Assembly (NCBI GenBank): GCA_903928835.1
Contig: CAIYSK010000331.1
Span: 1-5,637 of the forward strand
Direction: 5' to 3'
DNA: 5,637 nucleotides
Origin: an uncultured cyanobacterium
GTDB taxonomy: Bacteria; Cyanobacteriota; Cyanobacteriia; PCC-6307; Cyanobiaceae
The position numbers and the translations under genes are program-made. Below the pieces are notes generated by a model that saw nothing but the letters and a program-made list of their open reading frames with translations, did no database searches and had not been told where the DNA came from. Below are positions 1 to 5,551 of this stretch, piece by piece (position 1 is the first letter of the stretch; each line of letters starts with the position of its first letter).

Positions 1-702
1 CCGCACCCCCGGCAGCTCGAAGCCGATCTCGGTGCGCACCGGCATGCCGAGCAATTGGTAGGGCTTGGCGGGGTTGGGGATCTCGTGGTCGTTTTGCACA
101 AATCCCATGCCCCGGGGCGAGAAGTGCCGGGTCTCTTTCTGTAGGGCATGGAGATCCGGTTGCTTCCACCACCAGGAGGTGTGAATGAAGGGCAAATGCA
201 CCGGGTCCATCAGTCCGATCACCGCCTGGTCAAAGTTGCACCCGAAGGTGCGCTCCACATAGACATCGGGATCCCGATCGAAGGGATCAGGCAGCACGCT
301 GGCGGCCTCTTCGGGCGGCTGCGGCTGCATCGGATGGGCTAGCCAGGCCCAGAGCAGCCCCGCCGATACCCGCGACGCCAGCACCTGGGCACCGATTCGC
401 TCCCCCACCCCCTGGAGGCGTTGTCCATCAGTGAGGCAGGGAATGTGGAGACAATGCCCGCTCTGGAGATCGAAGTTCCAGCCGTGGTACTTGCAGCGCA
501 CCTGGCCGTTTTTCACCGACCCATAGCGCAGGGGTAGGCCCCGGTGGGGACAGCTGTCCACTAGCACAAAGGGCTGGCCTGCCCGCCCGAGGAGCAGGGG
601 CAGCCCGGCCACCTGACGGCTGATTGTGCGGTTCTCCCGCAGATCAGCCACCCGGGCCACGGGATACCAGGTGCCAGTGAGGAAGGGGGCGTTGGGGGAC
701 AT
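1..702 (-). CDS. Rieske [2Fe-2S] non-haem iron oxygenase, alpha-subunit type (C-terminus cut by window edge)
   Basis: My translation from ATG at 702 runs open for 234 residues to base 1 without a stop, so the 3' end lies outside the window. The Rieske cluster ligands are visible as C51-P-H53 and C70-K-Y-H73, in SCPHRG and CKYHGW. The catalytic mononuclear iron site follows as D166-x2-H169-x4-H174 (DPVHLPFIH), with a Trp triplet (HTSWWWK) just after it. Such enzymes use electrons from a reductase to oxygenate aromatic or tetrapyrrole-like substrates. Cyanobacterial relatives include pheophorbide a oxygenase/Lls1-like proteins and general 'aromatic ring-hydroxylating dioxygenase alpha subunit' entries. 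The substrate cannot be read here. The start lies 11 bp downstream of the nagZ stop on the same strand, so cotranscription is likely; no strong Shine-Dalgarno is seen. All iron-binding residues are present, so the enzyme looks functional. Family confidence is high, specific role unknown. Confidence 0.9.
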   Translation of the reverse strand, partial: MSPNAPFLTGTWYPVARVADLRENRTISRQVAGLPLLLGRAGQPFVLVDSCPHRGLPLRYGSVKNGQVRCKYHGWNFDLQSGHCLHIPCLTDGQRLQGVGERIGAQVLASRVSAGLLWAWLAHPMQPQPPEEAASVLPDPFDRDPDVYVERTFGCNFDQAVIGLMDPVHLPFIHTSWWWKQPDLHALQKETRHFSPRGMGFVQNDHEIPNPAKPYQLLGMPVRTEIGFELPGVR

Positions 703-713
703 CGAGGCAGGTT

Positions 714-2333
714 TTAGTCGGTGAAGTCGGTTGGGCTGGGCTGCTTGGTGGTGATGATCGCTCCCAGGGCCTCCTGTTGGGCCAGGGGCATCTGGCCCGG
801 GCTGTAGGCGGCGGGTACCCCTGGATTGAGCGCTGCCTGCAGGCTTTGCCAGAGGTAGGGGCTGCCGTACACCACCACCCCCGCCAGGCGGTGGGCGGCC
901 TGGAGTTGGCGGATCACCTCGGGCCAGGGCTCGCCCGCACCGGCACTGCCGCGAAAGGGATTGCCCCGCACAAACAGCTGCAGCAGCACGGGCCCCTCGG
1001 GCAGCCGATCGAGGGCCAGGGGGGCTTGGGGATCTCCGCTCCAGGGCGAGGGGCTGCGGGCCTCGATCAGGCAGGTGGCCAGCCCGGCGGCTTCCGGGAT
1101 CACCAGGGCTGGAGCCGTTAGGGGCAGGAAGGGAGCGGAGAGGGCGTTGTCGCAGCGAATCAGGTTTACACCGCCGCCGCTGGGGATCAAGCAAGCACCT
1201 TGGACCTGCAGGGTGGCTTGCACCAGCTCCAGGGCGAGGGCCCCATCGGGTTCCATGGCCTGTCCAGGGTCGTGCATCGCCTCCGGGGCGTGGGAGCTGG
1301 CGGTGGTGGAGCTGGGGGTCCTGGCCTGGGCGAGGGCCTCCCGCCGCCGTTCGGCCGAGCGCCGCAACTCGCTTTCGCTGAGCCGCCCTGCGGCCACGGC
1401 GGCTTCGATGGCGACCAGGGCCCCCCGGGCATCGGCTGGCATCAGCACCAGATCGGCGCCGGCCTCCAGGGCAAGTACGGCCGCTTCTCCAGCTCCATAG
1501 CGCCCGGCGATGGCCTCCATCACCAGGGCATCGGTCACGATCAGACCGTCAAACCCCAGCTCCTGGCGCAGTAGGCCCGTCAGCACAGGGCGAGACAGGG
1601 TGGCTGGGCGTTCAGGGTCGAGGGCGCTCAGCATCAGATGGGCGGTCATGACGGCGGCCACCCCTTCGGCGATCACGGCCTGAAAGGGGGGCAGCTCCAC
1701 GGCATCGAGCCGCTCGCGGTTGTGGCCGATGACGGGCAATTCCAGGTGGGAATCGGTGCTGGTGTCGCCGTGGCCGGGGAAGTGCTTGGCGCAGGCCAGC
1801 ACGCCTGTGGCCTGCACCCCCCTGGTGAAGGCGGCCGCCAGGTCGCTGGCCGTTTGCGGCGTTTCCCCCCAGGCCCGCACGTTGATCACTGGGTTGGCGG
1901 GGTTGTTGTTCACATCACAGACGGGCCCCAGCACCCAGTTCAGCCCGAGGGCTCGGGCGTCCAGGCCGGTGCAGCGGCCGTAGCGCTCGGCCAGGGCAAT
2001 GGCCCGCTTGGGATCGCTGCGGTGCAGCTGGCCCAGGGCTAGGGGTGGAACGAGCCAGGTGGCCCCCTCAAAGCGCTGGCCCACCCCCTCCTCCACATCG
2101 GCGCAAAGCAGCAGGGGGTGGCCCGCCCATTGGCACAACTGTTGGGTGCGCAACCCCACTTCGGCGCAGCTACCCCCCAGCAGGATGACGCCCCCAACGC
2201 CGAGCTCCAGCAAGCTTTGGAGCTCGGCGTTGGCCAGTTCCCAGCGGGGATAGCGGCGCTGGTGATCCCCCAGAAATCCGCTGGCGCGCACCACCAGGAG
2301 TTCGGCGATCAGGCGCCCCAGTTCAGAACTCAC
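714..2333 (-). CDS. nagZ: Beta-N-acetylhexosaminidase, glycoside hydrolase family 3 (NagZ-like, two-domain)
   Basis: This 539-residue protein fits a GH3 enzyme that removes N-acetylglucosamine from muropeptides during peptidoglycan recycling. The N-terminal TIM barrel (about 1-330) has the NagZ signature K183-HFPGHGDT followed by D194-S-H196. That Asp/His pair is the unusual acid/base dyad of NagZ enzymes. The predicted nucleophile is D268 in [11 protein letters not shown] Ser/Thr/Ala-rich linker (about 336-362) leads to a C-terminal alpha/beta domain (about 365-520). This two-domain plan is like Bacillus NagZ and unlike single-domain E. coli NagZ. No signal peptide is seen, so a cytoplasmic location is inferred. 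The start is GTG at 2333, preceded by GAAGG a few bases upstream, and overlaps the end of rbfA by 11 bp, suggesting translational coupling. A perfect 16-bp inverted repeat lies at codons 34-47. Activity on other beta-hexosaminides or glucosides cannot be excluded. Confidence 0.92.
   Translation of the reverse strand: MSSELGRLIAELLVVRASGFLGDHQRRYPRWELANAELQSLLELGVGGVILLGGSCAEVGLRTQQLCQWAGHPLLLCADVEEGVGQRFEGATWLVPPLALGQLHRSDPKRAIALAERYGRCTGLDARALGLNWVLGPVCDVNNNPANPVINVRAWGETPQTASDLAAAFTRGVQATGVLACAKHFPGHGDTSTDSHLELPVIGHNRERLDAVELPPFQAVIAEGVAAVMTAHLMLSALDPERPATLSRPVLTGLLRQELGFDGLIVTDALVMEAIAGRYGAGEAAVLALEAGADLVLMPADARGALVAIEAAVAAGRLSESELRRSAERRREALAQARTPSSTTASSHAPEAMHDPGQAMEPDGALALELVQATLQVQGACLIPSGGGVNLIRCDNALSAPFLPLTAPALVIPEAAGLATCLIEARSPSPWSGDPQAPLALDRLPEGPVLLQLFVRGNPFRGSAGAGEPWPEVIRQLQAAHRLAGVVVYGSPYLWQSLQAALNPGVPAAYSPGQMPLAQQEALGAIITTKQPSPTDFTD
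2194..2233 (-). repeat. Perfect 16-bp inverted repeat (stem-loop) inside nagZ
   Basis: Left arm 2194-2209 (CCAACGCCGAGCTCCA) and right arm 2218-2233 (TGGAGCTCGGCGTTGG) are exact reverse complements around an 8-nt loop (2210-2217). The loop itself contains the palindrome AAGCTT. It lies 101-140 nt into the nagZ coding sequence and encodes residues from about A34 to G47, a stretch with a repeated Glu-Leu pattern. In mRNA it would form a strong G+C-rich hairpin. There is no U-run after it, so it is not a standard terminator. The repeat is certain; its role is unknown. Confidence 0.9.
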
Positions 2334-2715
2334 TGCCTTCGGGGGGGTCCCCTTTCTCCTGGCGTTCCTCTTCGAGCTTGTTCAACAGGCCGAGCACGTT
2401 GGTGCCCCGCTCCAATCCCCGATCCAGCACAAACAGCAGGTCGGGGGTGCGGCGCATTTTCAGCCGCCGGCTCAGCTCGCCCTTTACAAACGGGGAGGCT
2501 GATTTCAGGCCAGCCATCGCTTCGCTGCGGTCTTCCTCGCTGCCGAAGATGCTCACGAAGATCTTGCAGTGCTGCAGATCCCCAGCCACCTCCACGTTTG
2601 TGACACTCACCATGCCCAGGCTGACCCGTTCATCTTTGATGCCACCAACGAGCATCTCGCTAATTTCGCGGCGGATCATGGAGGCCACGCGCTCCACCCT
2701 GCGGCTCTGGGCCAT
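2323..2715 (-). CDS. rbfA: 30S ribosome-binding factor A (RbfA)
   Basis: This 130-residue protein matches RbfA, the KH-like factor that binds the 30S subunit and helps mature the 16S rRNA 5' end, notably in the cold. Visible family marks are the basic N-terminal helix ([15 protein letters not shown], residues 5-19), the core strand VSVTNVEV (36-43), CKIFVSIFG (50-58), and [22 protein letters not shown] (83-104), the usual RbfA C-terminal signature. Where many RbfA proteins show an A-x-G kink, this one has A73-S-P75, probably a normal lineage variant. I chose ATG at 2715 because the family N-terminus begins there. The frame stays open upstream through ycf33, but that extension is arginine/proline-rich and unlike RbfA. 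It starts 2 bp after the ycf33 stop with no clear Shine-Dalgarno, and its last 11 bp overlap nagZ, so expression within one operon is inferred. Confidence 0.95.
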   Translation of the reverse strand: MAQSRRVERVASMIRREISEMLVGGIKDERVSLGMVSVTNVEVAGDLQHCKIFVSIFGSEEDRSEAMAGLKSASPFVKGELSRRLKMRRTPDLLFVLDRGLERGTNVLGLLNKLEEERQEKGDPPEGSEF

Positions 2716-2717
2716 GG

Positions 2718-2924
2718 CTACGCCAACGGTGTGGGGTTCACCATCGCATGCAGGATCAGCCCCAGGCTCATGACGCCGCTGATGCTGGCCCCAATCAGGG
2801 CGACCGCGGTCACGGGGTTGCGGCCCCGGGCGGCGAGGGGTTCGAACACCGAGTTGGCCACACCGAGGCCAAAGGCCACCAGATAGCGCGGGTACCGCGT
2901 CACGTTGAGGAAGAAGTCCTTCAT
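2718..2924 (-). CDS. ycf33: Ycf33 / DUF751 family small membrane protein
   Basis: This 68-residue protein begins [18 protein letters not shown], the characteristic start of the Ycf33 (DUF751) family found in cyanobacteria and some algal plastids. Two hydrophobic segments, about residues 13-30 and 38-61, are separated by a short polar loop (ARGRNPVT). It is therefore probably a small two-helix protein of the thylakoid or plasma membrane. The biochemical role of the family is not established. It is first in the minus-strand block, with rbfA starting 2 bp after its TAG stop. The ATG at 2924 is favoured because the family N-terminus aligns there; the upstream CCGGCCCTGC is not a good Shine-Dalgarno. 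Its length is normal for the family. Confidence 0.9.
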   Translation of the reverse strand: MKDFFLNVTRYPRYLVAFGLGVANSVFEPLAARGRNPVTAVALIGASISGVMSLGLILHAMVNPTPLA

Positions 2925-2983
2925 GCAGGGCCGGAGGGCTCAAGGGCGGTTCGTGCTGGCTACTCTGCCCGCCAGAGCCAGCG
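2925..2983. promoter_or_regulatory. Divergent intergenic region between ycf33 and the GST gene
   Basis: These 59 bp separate two outward-facing start codons, so promoters for the ycf33-rbfA-nagZ-Rieske block and for the GST gene should lie here or extend into the neighbouring genes. I see no convincing -35/-10 pair on either strand; TACTCT at about 2961-2966 is only a weak -10 candidate for the plus strand. The call rests on gene orientation, not on a motif. Confidence 0.35.
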
Positions 2984-3709
2984 ATGTCGATGCAACTGCA
3001 CCAGTTTCGGCATTCTGCCTTTTGCGAGAAGGTGCGCCTTGTGCTCGCGGTGAAGCGGCTCCCCTACACCGTGGTGGAAGTCACCCCGGGTTTGGGCCAG
3101 CTGGCCTTGTTTCGGCTGTCGGGCCAGCGCCAGGTGCCTGTGTTGGTGGATGGCTCTGAGGTGATAGCCGATTCCACCGCCATCGCCCTGTACCTGGAGG
3201 CCCACCATCCCCGCCCCCCCTTACTCCCCGCCGATCCAGGAGAGCGGGCCCGGGTGCTGCTGCTCGAAGACTGGGCCGATACCGCTTTGGCCGCCGGCTG
3301 CCGGCTGGCTTTGGTGCAGGCGGCAGCCACCGATCCCGTGCTCCGCAGTGCCCTGTTGCCCGATTCCACCCCGGGTCCCCTGCGCCAGCTGGTGAGCAAC
3401 CTGCCCTCCGCGGTGATGGGGAGTGTGGGTGAAGCCTTCGACTCCATGCTCGGCTCCGGGGAGCGCCAACGGCTGGTGGCCAACTTGGAGCAGTTGGCTG
3501 TGTTGGCCGCCGCCCAGCCCTATTTGGTGGGATCCAGCCTCTCGTTGGCGGATGTGGCGGTGGCGGCCCAGCTGGGTCTGTTGTTGTTCCCAGCCAGCAG
3601 TGGGGCCCCCTTGGCAGGGTGTGGCGTGGGCGGCATTGCCGACCATCCGTTGCTGCAGCCTTTGTTCAGCTGGCGGGATCGGATCCTGGCCGAAGTGGCC
3701 GGGGGCTGA
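2984..3709 (+). CDS. Glutathione S-transferase family protein
   Basis: This 241-residue protein has the two-domain GST plan. The N-terminal thioredoxin-like domain (about 4-75) begins [18 protein letters not shown], with S11 or C14 as the candidate residue for activating glutathione. It contains the cis-proline motif V51-P52-V53 and the D63-S64-T65 segment that normally holds the gamma-glutamyl part of glutathione. The helical C-terminal domain (about 86-238) carries the N-capping box S187-x-x-D190 in [13 protein letters not shown], a folding mark of GSTs. It presumably acts in the cytosol in detoxification or thiol chemistry; the substrate is unknown. ATG at 2984 is used; an ATG two codons on (2990) is equally possible and would fit the fold. 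Neither has a clear Shine-Dalgarno. The last 44 bp are antisense to the end of the converging DUF6816-like gene. Confidence 0.88.
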   Translation: MSMQLHQFRHSAFCEKVRLVLAVKRLPYTVVEVTPGLGQLALFRLSGQRQVPVLVDGSEVIADSTAIALYLEAHHPRPPLLPADPGERARVLLLEDWADTALAAGCRLALVQAAATDPVLRSALLPDSTPGPLRQLVSNLPSAVMGSVGEAFDSMLGSGERQRLVANLEQLAVLAAAQPYLVGSSLSLADVAVAAQLGLLLFPASSGAPLAGCGVGGIADHPLLQPLFSWRDRILAEVAGG

Positions 3710-4382
3710 GCTTGTTCAGATCAAGCCTCTGCAAGCTCAGTACGACGTGGTCGGTGCCCGTGGGCTGGGCTGCAAGCCCGTAGGCCGGCGAGGGGTAGGT
3801 GGCTTGCCATTGATCGGCCGTGATTTGGCCATCGGCTTGGAGCTCGTAGCGGCTCAGGGTTTCCACCCGGCTCACCCGGGGATCCCCAGGGCCGTGCAAC
3901 ACCTGCAGGGCCAGTTCATCGGCTTCAAAGCTGGTCGGGCTGGGGGGCTCCTGGCGCCTGCCCACCACCGTGGATTCCAGGCTGAAGACTGGGCCCGATG
4001 GGGGCTTGAACGTGGCGATCTGGCGATTGGGATTGGCCGGATCGTTGGCCACGGCTTGTGAGGCGTTGCCCAGGAGGGCTGCACCGATGGCCTGGGCGTT
4101 GAAGGCCCGATCGCCCACCACCGCCCCAGTCCTCGTCCGGATAAAACGCACCGTGTAAGTCAGCCCATCGCTGCGCACCTGCCAGGTACCTTCAAACCAG
4201 CTCGGGTAGGTGAGATCGCTTTTGCCAGGCCGCTCCAGGGGGGCAGGCAGGCTCCAGCTGGGCCAGGCCCTTGCCCGATCCGCCAGCGGTGTGGCCCAGG
4301 CAGGCGCCGCCATGGCTAGCAAGCCGATGAGCAGTCCCACAAAGGCCACCGCCCCTGCCCGGAGTGGCGCCAGGATTGCCAT
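3666..4382 (-). CDS. Secreted/lumenal DUF6816-like protein with Sec signal peptide
   Basis: From ATG at 4382 this is a 238-residue protein. The N-terminus has a basic start, a hydrophobic core (about 9-25) and a probable signal peptidase site AWA30|T31, so export to the periplasm or thylakoid lumen is predicted. The mature part opens with LADRARAWPSW and LTYPSWFEGTWQVRS (57-71), which I recognise as typical of DUF6816 proteins of cyanobacteria and plastid lumens. The function is not known and there are no catalytic motifs. An in-frame TTG at 4400 would add six residues. I prefer ATG at 4382 because AAGG lies five bases upstream and the signal peptide is complete from there. The C-terminal tail (about 12-14 residues, [12 protein letters not shown]) lies in the 44-bp overlap with the GST gene. 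The family name is from memory, hence moderate confidence; the gene itself is well supported. Confidence 0.8.
   Translation of the reverse strand: MAILAPLRAGAVAFVGLLIGLLAMAAPAWATPLADRARAWPSWSLPAPLERPGKSDLTYPSWFEGTWQVRSDGLTYTVRFIRTRTGAVVGDRAFNAQAIGAALLGNASQAVANDPANPNRQIATFKPPSGPVFSLESTVVGRRQEPPSPTSFEADELALQVLHGPGDPRVSRVETLSRYELQADGQITADQWQATYPSPAYGLAAQPTGTDHVVLSLQRLDLNKLSPRPLRPGSDPAS
3706..3740. repeat. 9-bp inverted repeat at the GST stop codon
   Basis: CTGAGCTTG (3706-3714) and CAAGCTCAG (3732-3740) are exact reverse complements around a 17-nt loop. The left arm includes the GST stop codon TGA (3707-3709). It could slow or end transcription from the GST gene, but no T-run follows. It also lies inside the end of the converging DUF6816-like gene. 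With this arm length and loop range, a chance occurrence somewhere in the window is plausible. Confidence 0.4.
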
Positions 4383-4399
4383 CACTACCTTGGCGACCA

Positions 4400-4669
4400 A
4401 TGTCGGATCCCCTGCTTCGGGAACTCGATCATTACGTAGTGCTGGAGCCGGCTGGGCGCGAACAGATCCTCCCGGCCCAGGACACCTTGGCTTGGCTCGT
4501 GGGCCATCTGGGCGCCCTGGACCAGGTGCCTGCCGATCTCTCCGGGCTGGCTACCCCCCTGCAGCGGGCCCAGCGGCTCTTGGAAACCGCCTGTGAGCTT
4601 GAGCTGGAGCCAGGCCGGGCCATCCAGTGGTTTGCCGTGCGCCTTGAGCCCCCAGGGGGCGCTACCTAA
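4400..4669 (+). CDS. crr7: CRR7 (chlororespiratory reduction 7) family protein
   Basis: This 89-residue soluble protein has the pattern I associate with the CRR7 family: HYVVLEP near the N-terminus (11-17), a central helical part with AQRLLETACELEL (57-69), and the terminal signature QWFAVRLEP (75-83). In plants CRR7 is needed to assemble the chloroplast NDH complex. Cyanobacterial homologues carry the same name, and a link to NDH-1 is inferred only from that. The start is ATG at 4400; an upstream in-frame ATG at 4364 would add twelve non-family residues and overlap the divergent DUF6816-like gene. No clear Shine-Dalgarno is visible. Its start is 17 bp from the divergent DUF6816-like start, so at least one promoter must lie in coding sequence. 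Its TAA stop overlaps the aroK TAG stop on the other strand. The family assignment is by eye from memory. Confidence 0.75.
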   Translation: MSDPLLRELDHYVVLEPAGREQILPAQDTLAWLVGHLGALDQVPADLSGLATPLQRAQRLLETACELELEPGRAIQWFAVRLEPPGGAT

Positions 4670-5292
4670 TTCATTGATTGGGTAATGGCACCATCGGCAT
4701 TGTTCAACAGCACCGGGGTGGCAGGGGCGCTGGCCCTCTCCTTGAGGATCGATGGCAGGGCCTCGAGCACCATGGCCGCCACCTGTTCAGGGGGTTCACC
4801 GTGTTGCTCGATGCGCAGATCGGCCTGGGCGTAGAGGGGTTGGCGTTCGCCCAGCAGTTCGGCAAGGCGCGCCGCCGGATCGGGGTGCTGCAGGAGGGGC
4901 CGCGGCGTCGGGTCGGCGGCGATCCGCTCCAGCAGTAGATCGGTGGGGGCATCCAGCCAAACCACAACGCCTTGGCGCATGTGGCCCCAGTTCTCCTGGC
5001 GGGTCACCACGCCGCCGCCGGTGGCGACCACCAGGGAATGCCAGCTGGCGATCTGGTTGAGCACCGCGGTTTCGAGGGTCCGGAAGCTGGCTTCGCCGTC
5101 GCTGGCAAAGATTTCGCCAATCGACCGCTGGGCCGCCTGCTCCACGGTGGTGTCGGCATCGATGAAGCGATAGCCCAGGGCCTCGGCCAGGGGTTGGCCC
5201 AGGGCGCTTTTGCCCGTGCCCATCATCCCCACCAAATAGAGGTTCAGGCCTTCAAGCCGTTGGGCCAGGGAGCGATCGCTGGGCGGGGTCAT
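4666..5292 (-). CDS. aroK: Shikimate kinase (AroK)
   Basis: This cytosolic enzyme phosphorylates shikimate to shikimate-3-phosphate with ATP, the fifth step of the shikimate pathway to chorismate. From ATG at 5292 it has 208 residues. Visible motifs are Walker A G22-MMGTGK-S29, the shikimate-binding D45-x-D47 (FIDADT), R71 in SFRTLE, the G92-G-G94 loop (ATGGGV), the lid arginine R131 (TPRPLL), and R150 in ERQPLY. All key substrate-contact residues appear present. The body is of normal length, with a C-terminal extension of about 20 residues after the last helix. An in-frame TTG at 5307 would add five residues. I prefer ATG because it is the stronger start codon, although neither has a clear Shine-Dalgarno. 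Its stop overlaps that of convergent crr7 by 4 bp. A queD-like gene starts divergently 61 bp away. Confidence 0.95.
   Translation of the reverse strand: MTPPSDRSLAQRLEGLNLYLVGMMGTGKSALGQPLAEALGYRFIDADTTVEQAAQRSIGEIFASDGEASFRTLETAVLNQIASWHSLVVATGGGVVTRQENWGHMRQGVVVWLDAPTDLLLERIAADPTPRPLLQHPDPAARLAELLGERQPLYAQADLRIEQHGEPPEQVAAMVLEALPSILKERASAPATPVLLNNADGAITQSMN
5272..5279. repeat. HIP1 palindrome GCGATCGC
   Basis: This is a perfect copy of the highly iterated palindrome HIP1, over-represented in many cyanobacterial genomes. It lies inside the 5' part of aroK. I noticed only this copy in the window. It is minor supporting evidence for a cyanobacterial origin. Confidence 0.7.
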
Positions 5293-5353
5293 GGCTGCGG
5301 GCGCCAAGGCTGCAGCTTCCGTTTCTAGGATGGAGAGCCTCAGAGGGTTGGCA
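5293..5353. promoter_or_regulatory. Divergent aroK / queD-like intergenic region with possible queD -10 and ribosome binding site
   Basis: These 61 bp lie between outward-facing starts and should hold both promoters or parts of them. For the queD-like gene, TAGGAT at 5326-5331 matches a -10 box at four of six positions, and GAGG at 5343-5346 is a well-spaced Shine-Dalgarno for ATG 5354. On the minus strand TAGAAA (opposite about 5322-5327) is a weak -10 candidate for aroK. No convincing -35 boxes are seen. Confidence 0.35.
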
Positions 5354-5551
5354 ATGCCAAGTCATGGCCATGGGCGGCCCTGTGTGATTACCCGCCGGGC
5401 CACCTTCAGTGCCAGCCATCTCTATTGGCTCCCTGAACTCAGCGACGACGACAACCGGGCCCGCTTTGGCCCCTGCAGCATCGCTCCAGGCCACGGTCAC
5501 AACTACGAGTTGATCGTATTAGTCCTTGGATCAACTGAATTCTCATACTGA
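5354..5551 (+). CDS. queD: 6-pyruvoyl/6-carboxy-tetrahydropterin synthase (QueD/PTPS family), truncated by a foreign junction
   Basis: The first 55 residues from ATG 5354 match the start of cyanobacterial PTPS/QueD-type proteins. The visible parts are CVITRRATFSASH with zinc ligand H22, the cyanobacterial-style YWLPELSDDDNRARFGP insert, the likely catalytic C41, and the zinc pair H47-x-H49 in GHGHNYELIV. Such enzymes convert dihydroneopterin triphosphate to 6-carboxy- or 6-pyruvoyl-tetrahydropterin, for queuosine or pterin cofactors. After V55 the similarity stops: the frame reads about ten unrelated residues (LVLGSTEFSY) to TGA at 5549-5551. A full protein should be about 140-150 residues, so roughly 90 residues, including the remaining active site, are missing. 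As it stands the product would be non-functional. The start is chosen for GAGG at 5343-5346; upstream ATGs at 5291 and 5330 give non-family extensions. The paralogue type is not resolved. Confidence 0.75.
   Translation: MPSHGHGRPCVITRRATFSASHLYWLPELSDDDNRARFGPCSIAPGHGHNYELIVLVLGSTEFSY

Noticed and set aside
961..1500. Long plus-strand open frame antisense to nagZ (also 2118-2603 and others)
   Set aside because: High G+C makes stop codons rare in antisense frames. The translations are Arg/Ala/Ser/Pro-rich with no domain pattern, and nagZ on the other strand is clearly real.
2716..2943. Upstream in-frame extension of rbfA to an ATG at 2943 (206-residue protein)
   Set aside because: The extra 76 residues lie over ycf33 in another frame, are Arg/Pro/Gly-rich and do not resemble RbfA. 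The family N-terminus starts at ATG 2715.
4648..4660. GCCCC-CAG-GGGGC short hairpin near the crr7 stop as a terminator
   Set aside because: The stem is only five or six base pairs, encodes the crr7 C-terminus and has no following T-run.
5291..5353. Longer queD start at ATG 5291 or 5330
   Set aside because: The added residues (MAAGAKAAASV...) are not family-like, and 5291 would overlap the aroK start. ATG 5354 has GAGG at suitable spacing.
5348..5360. TTGGCA-A-TGCCAA palindrome over the queD start codon, as a possible operator
   Set aside because: About one 6-bp-arm palindrome with a given spacing is expected by chance in a window this size. Nothing links it to a known regulator.
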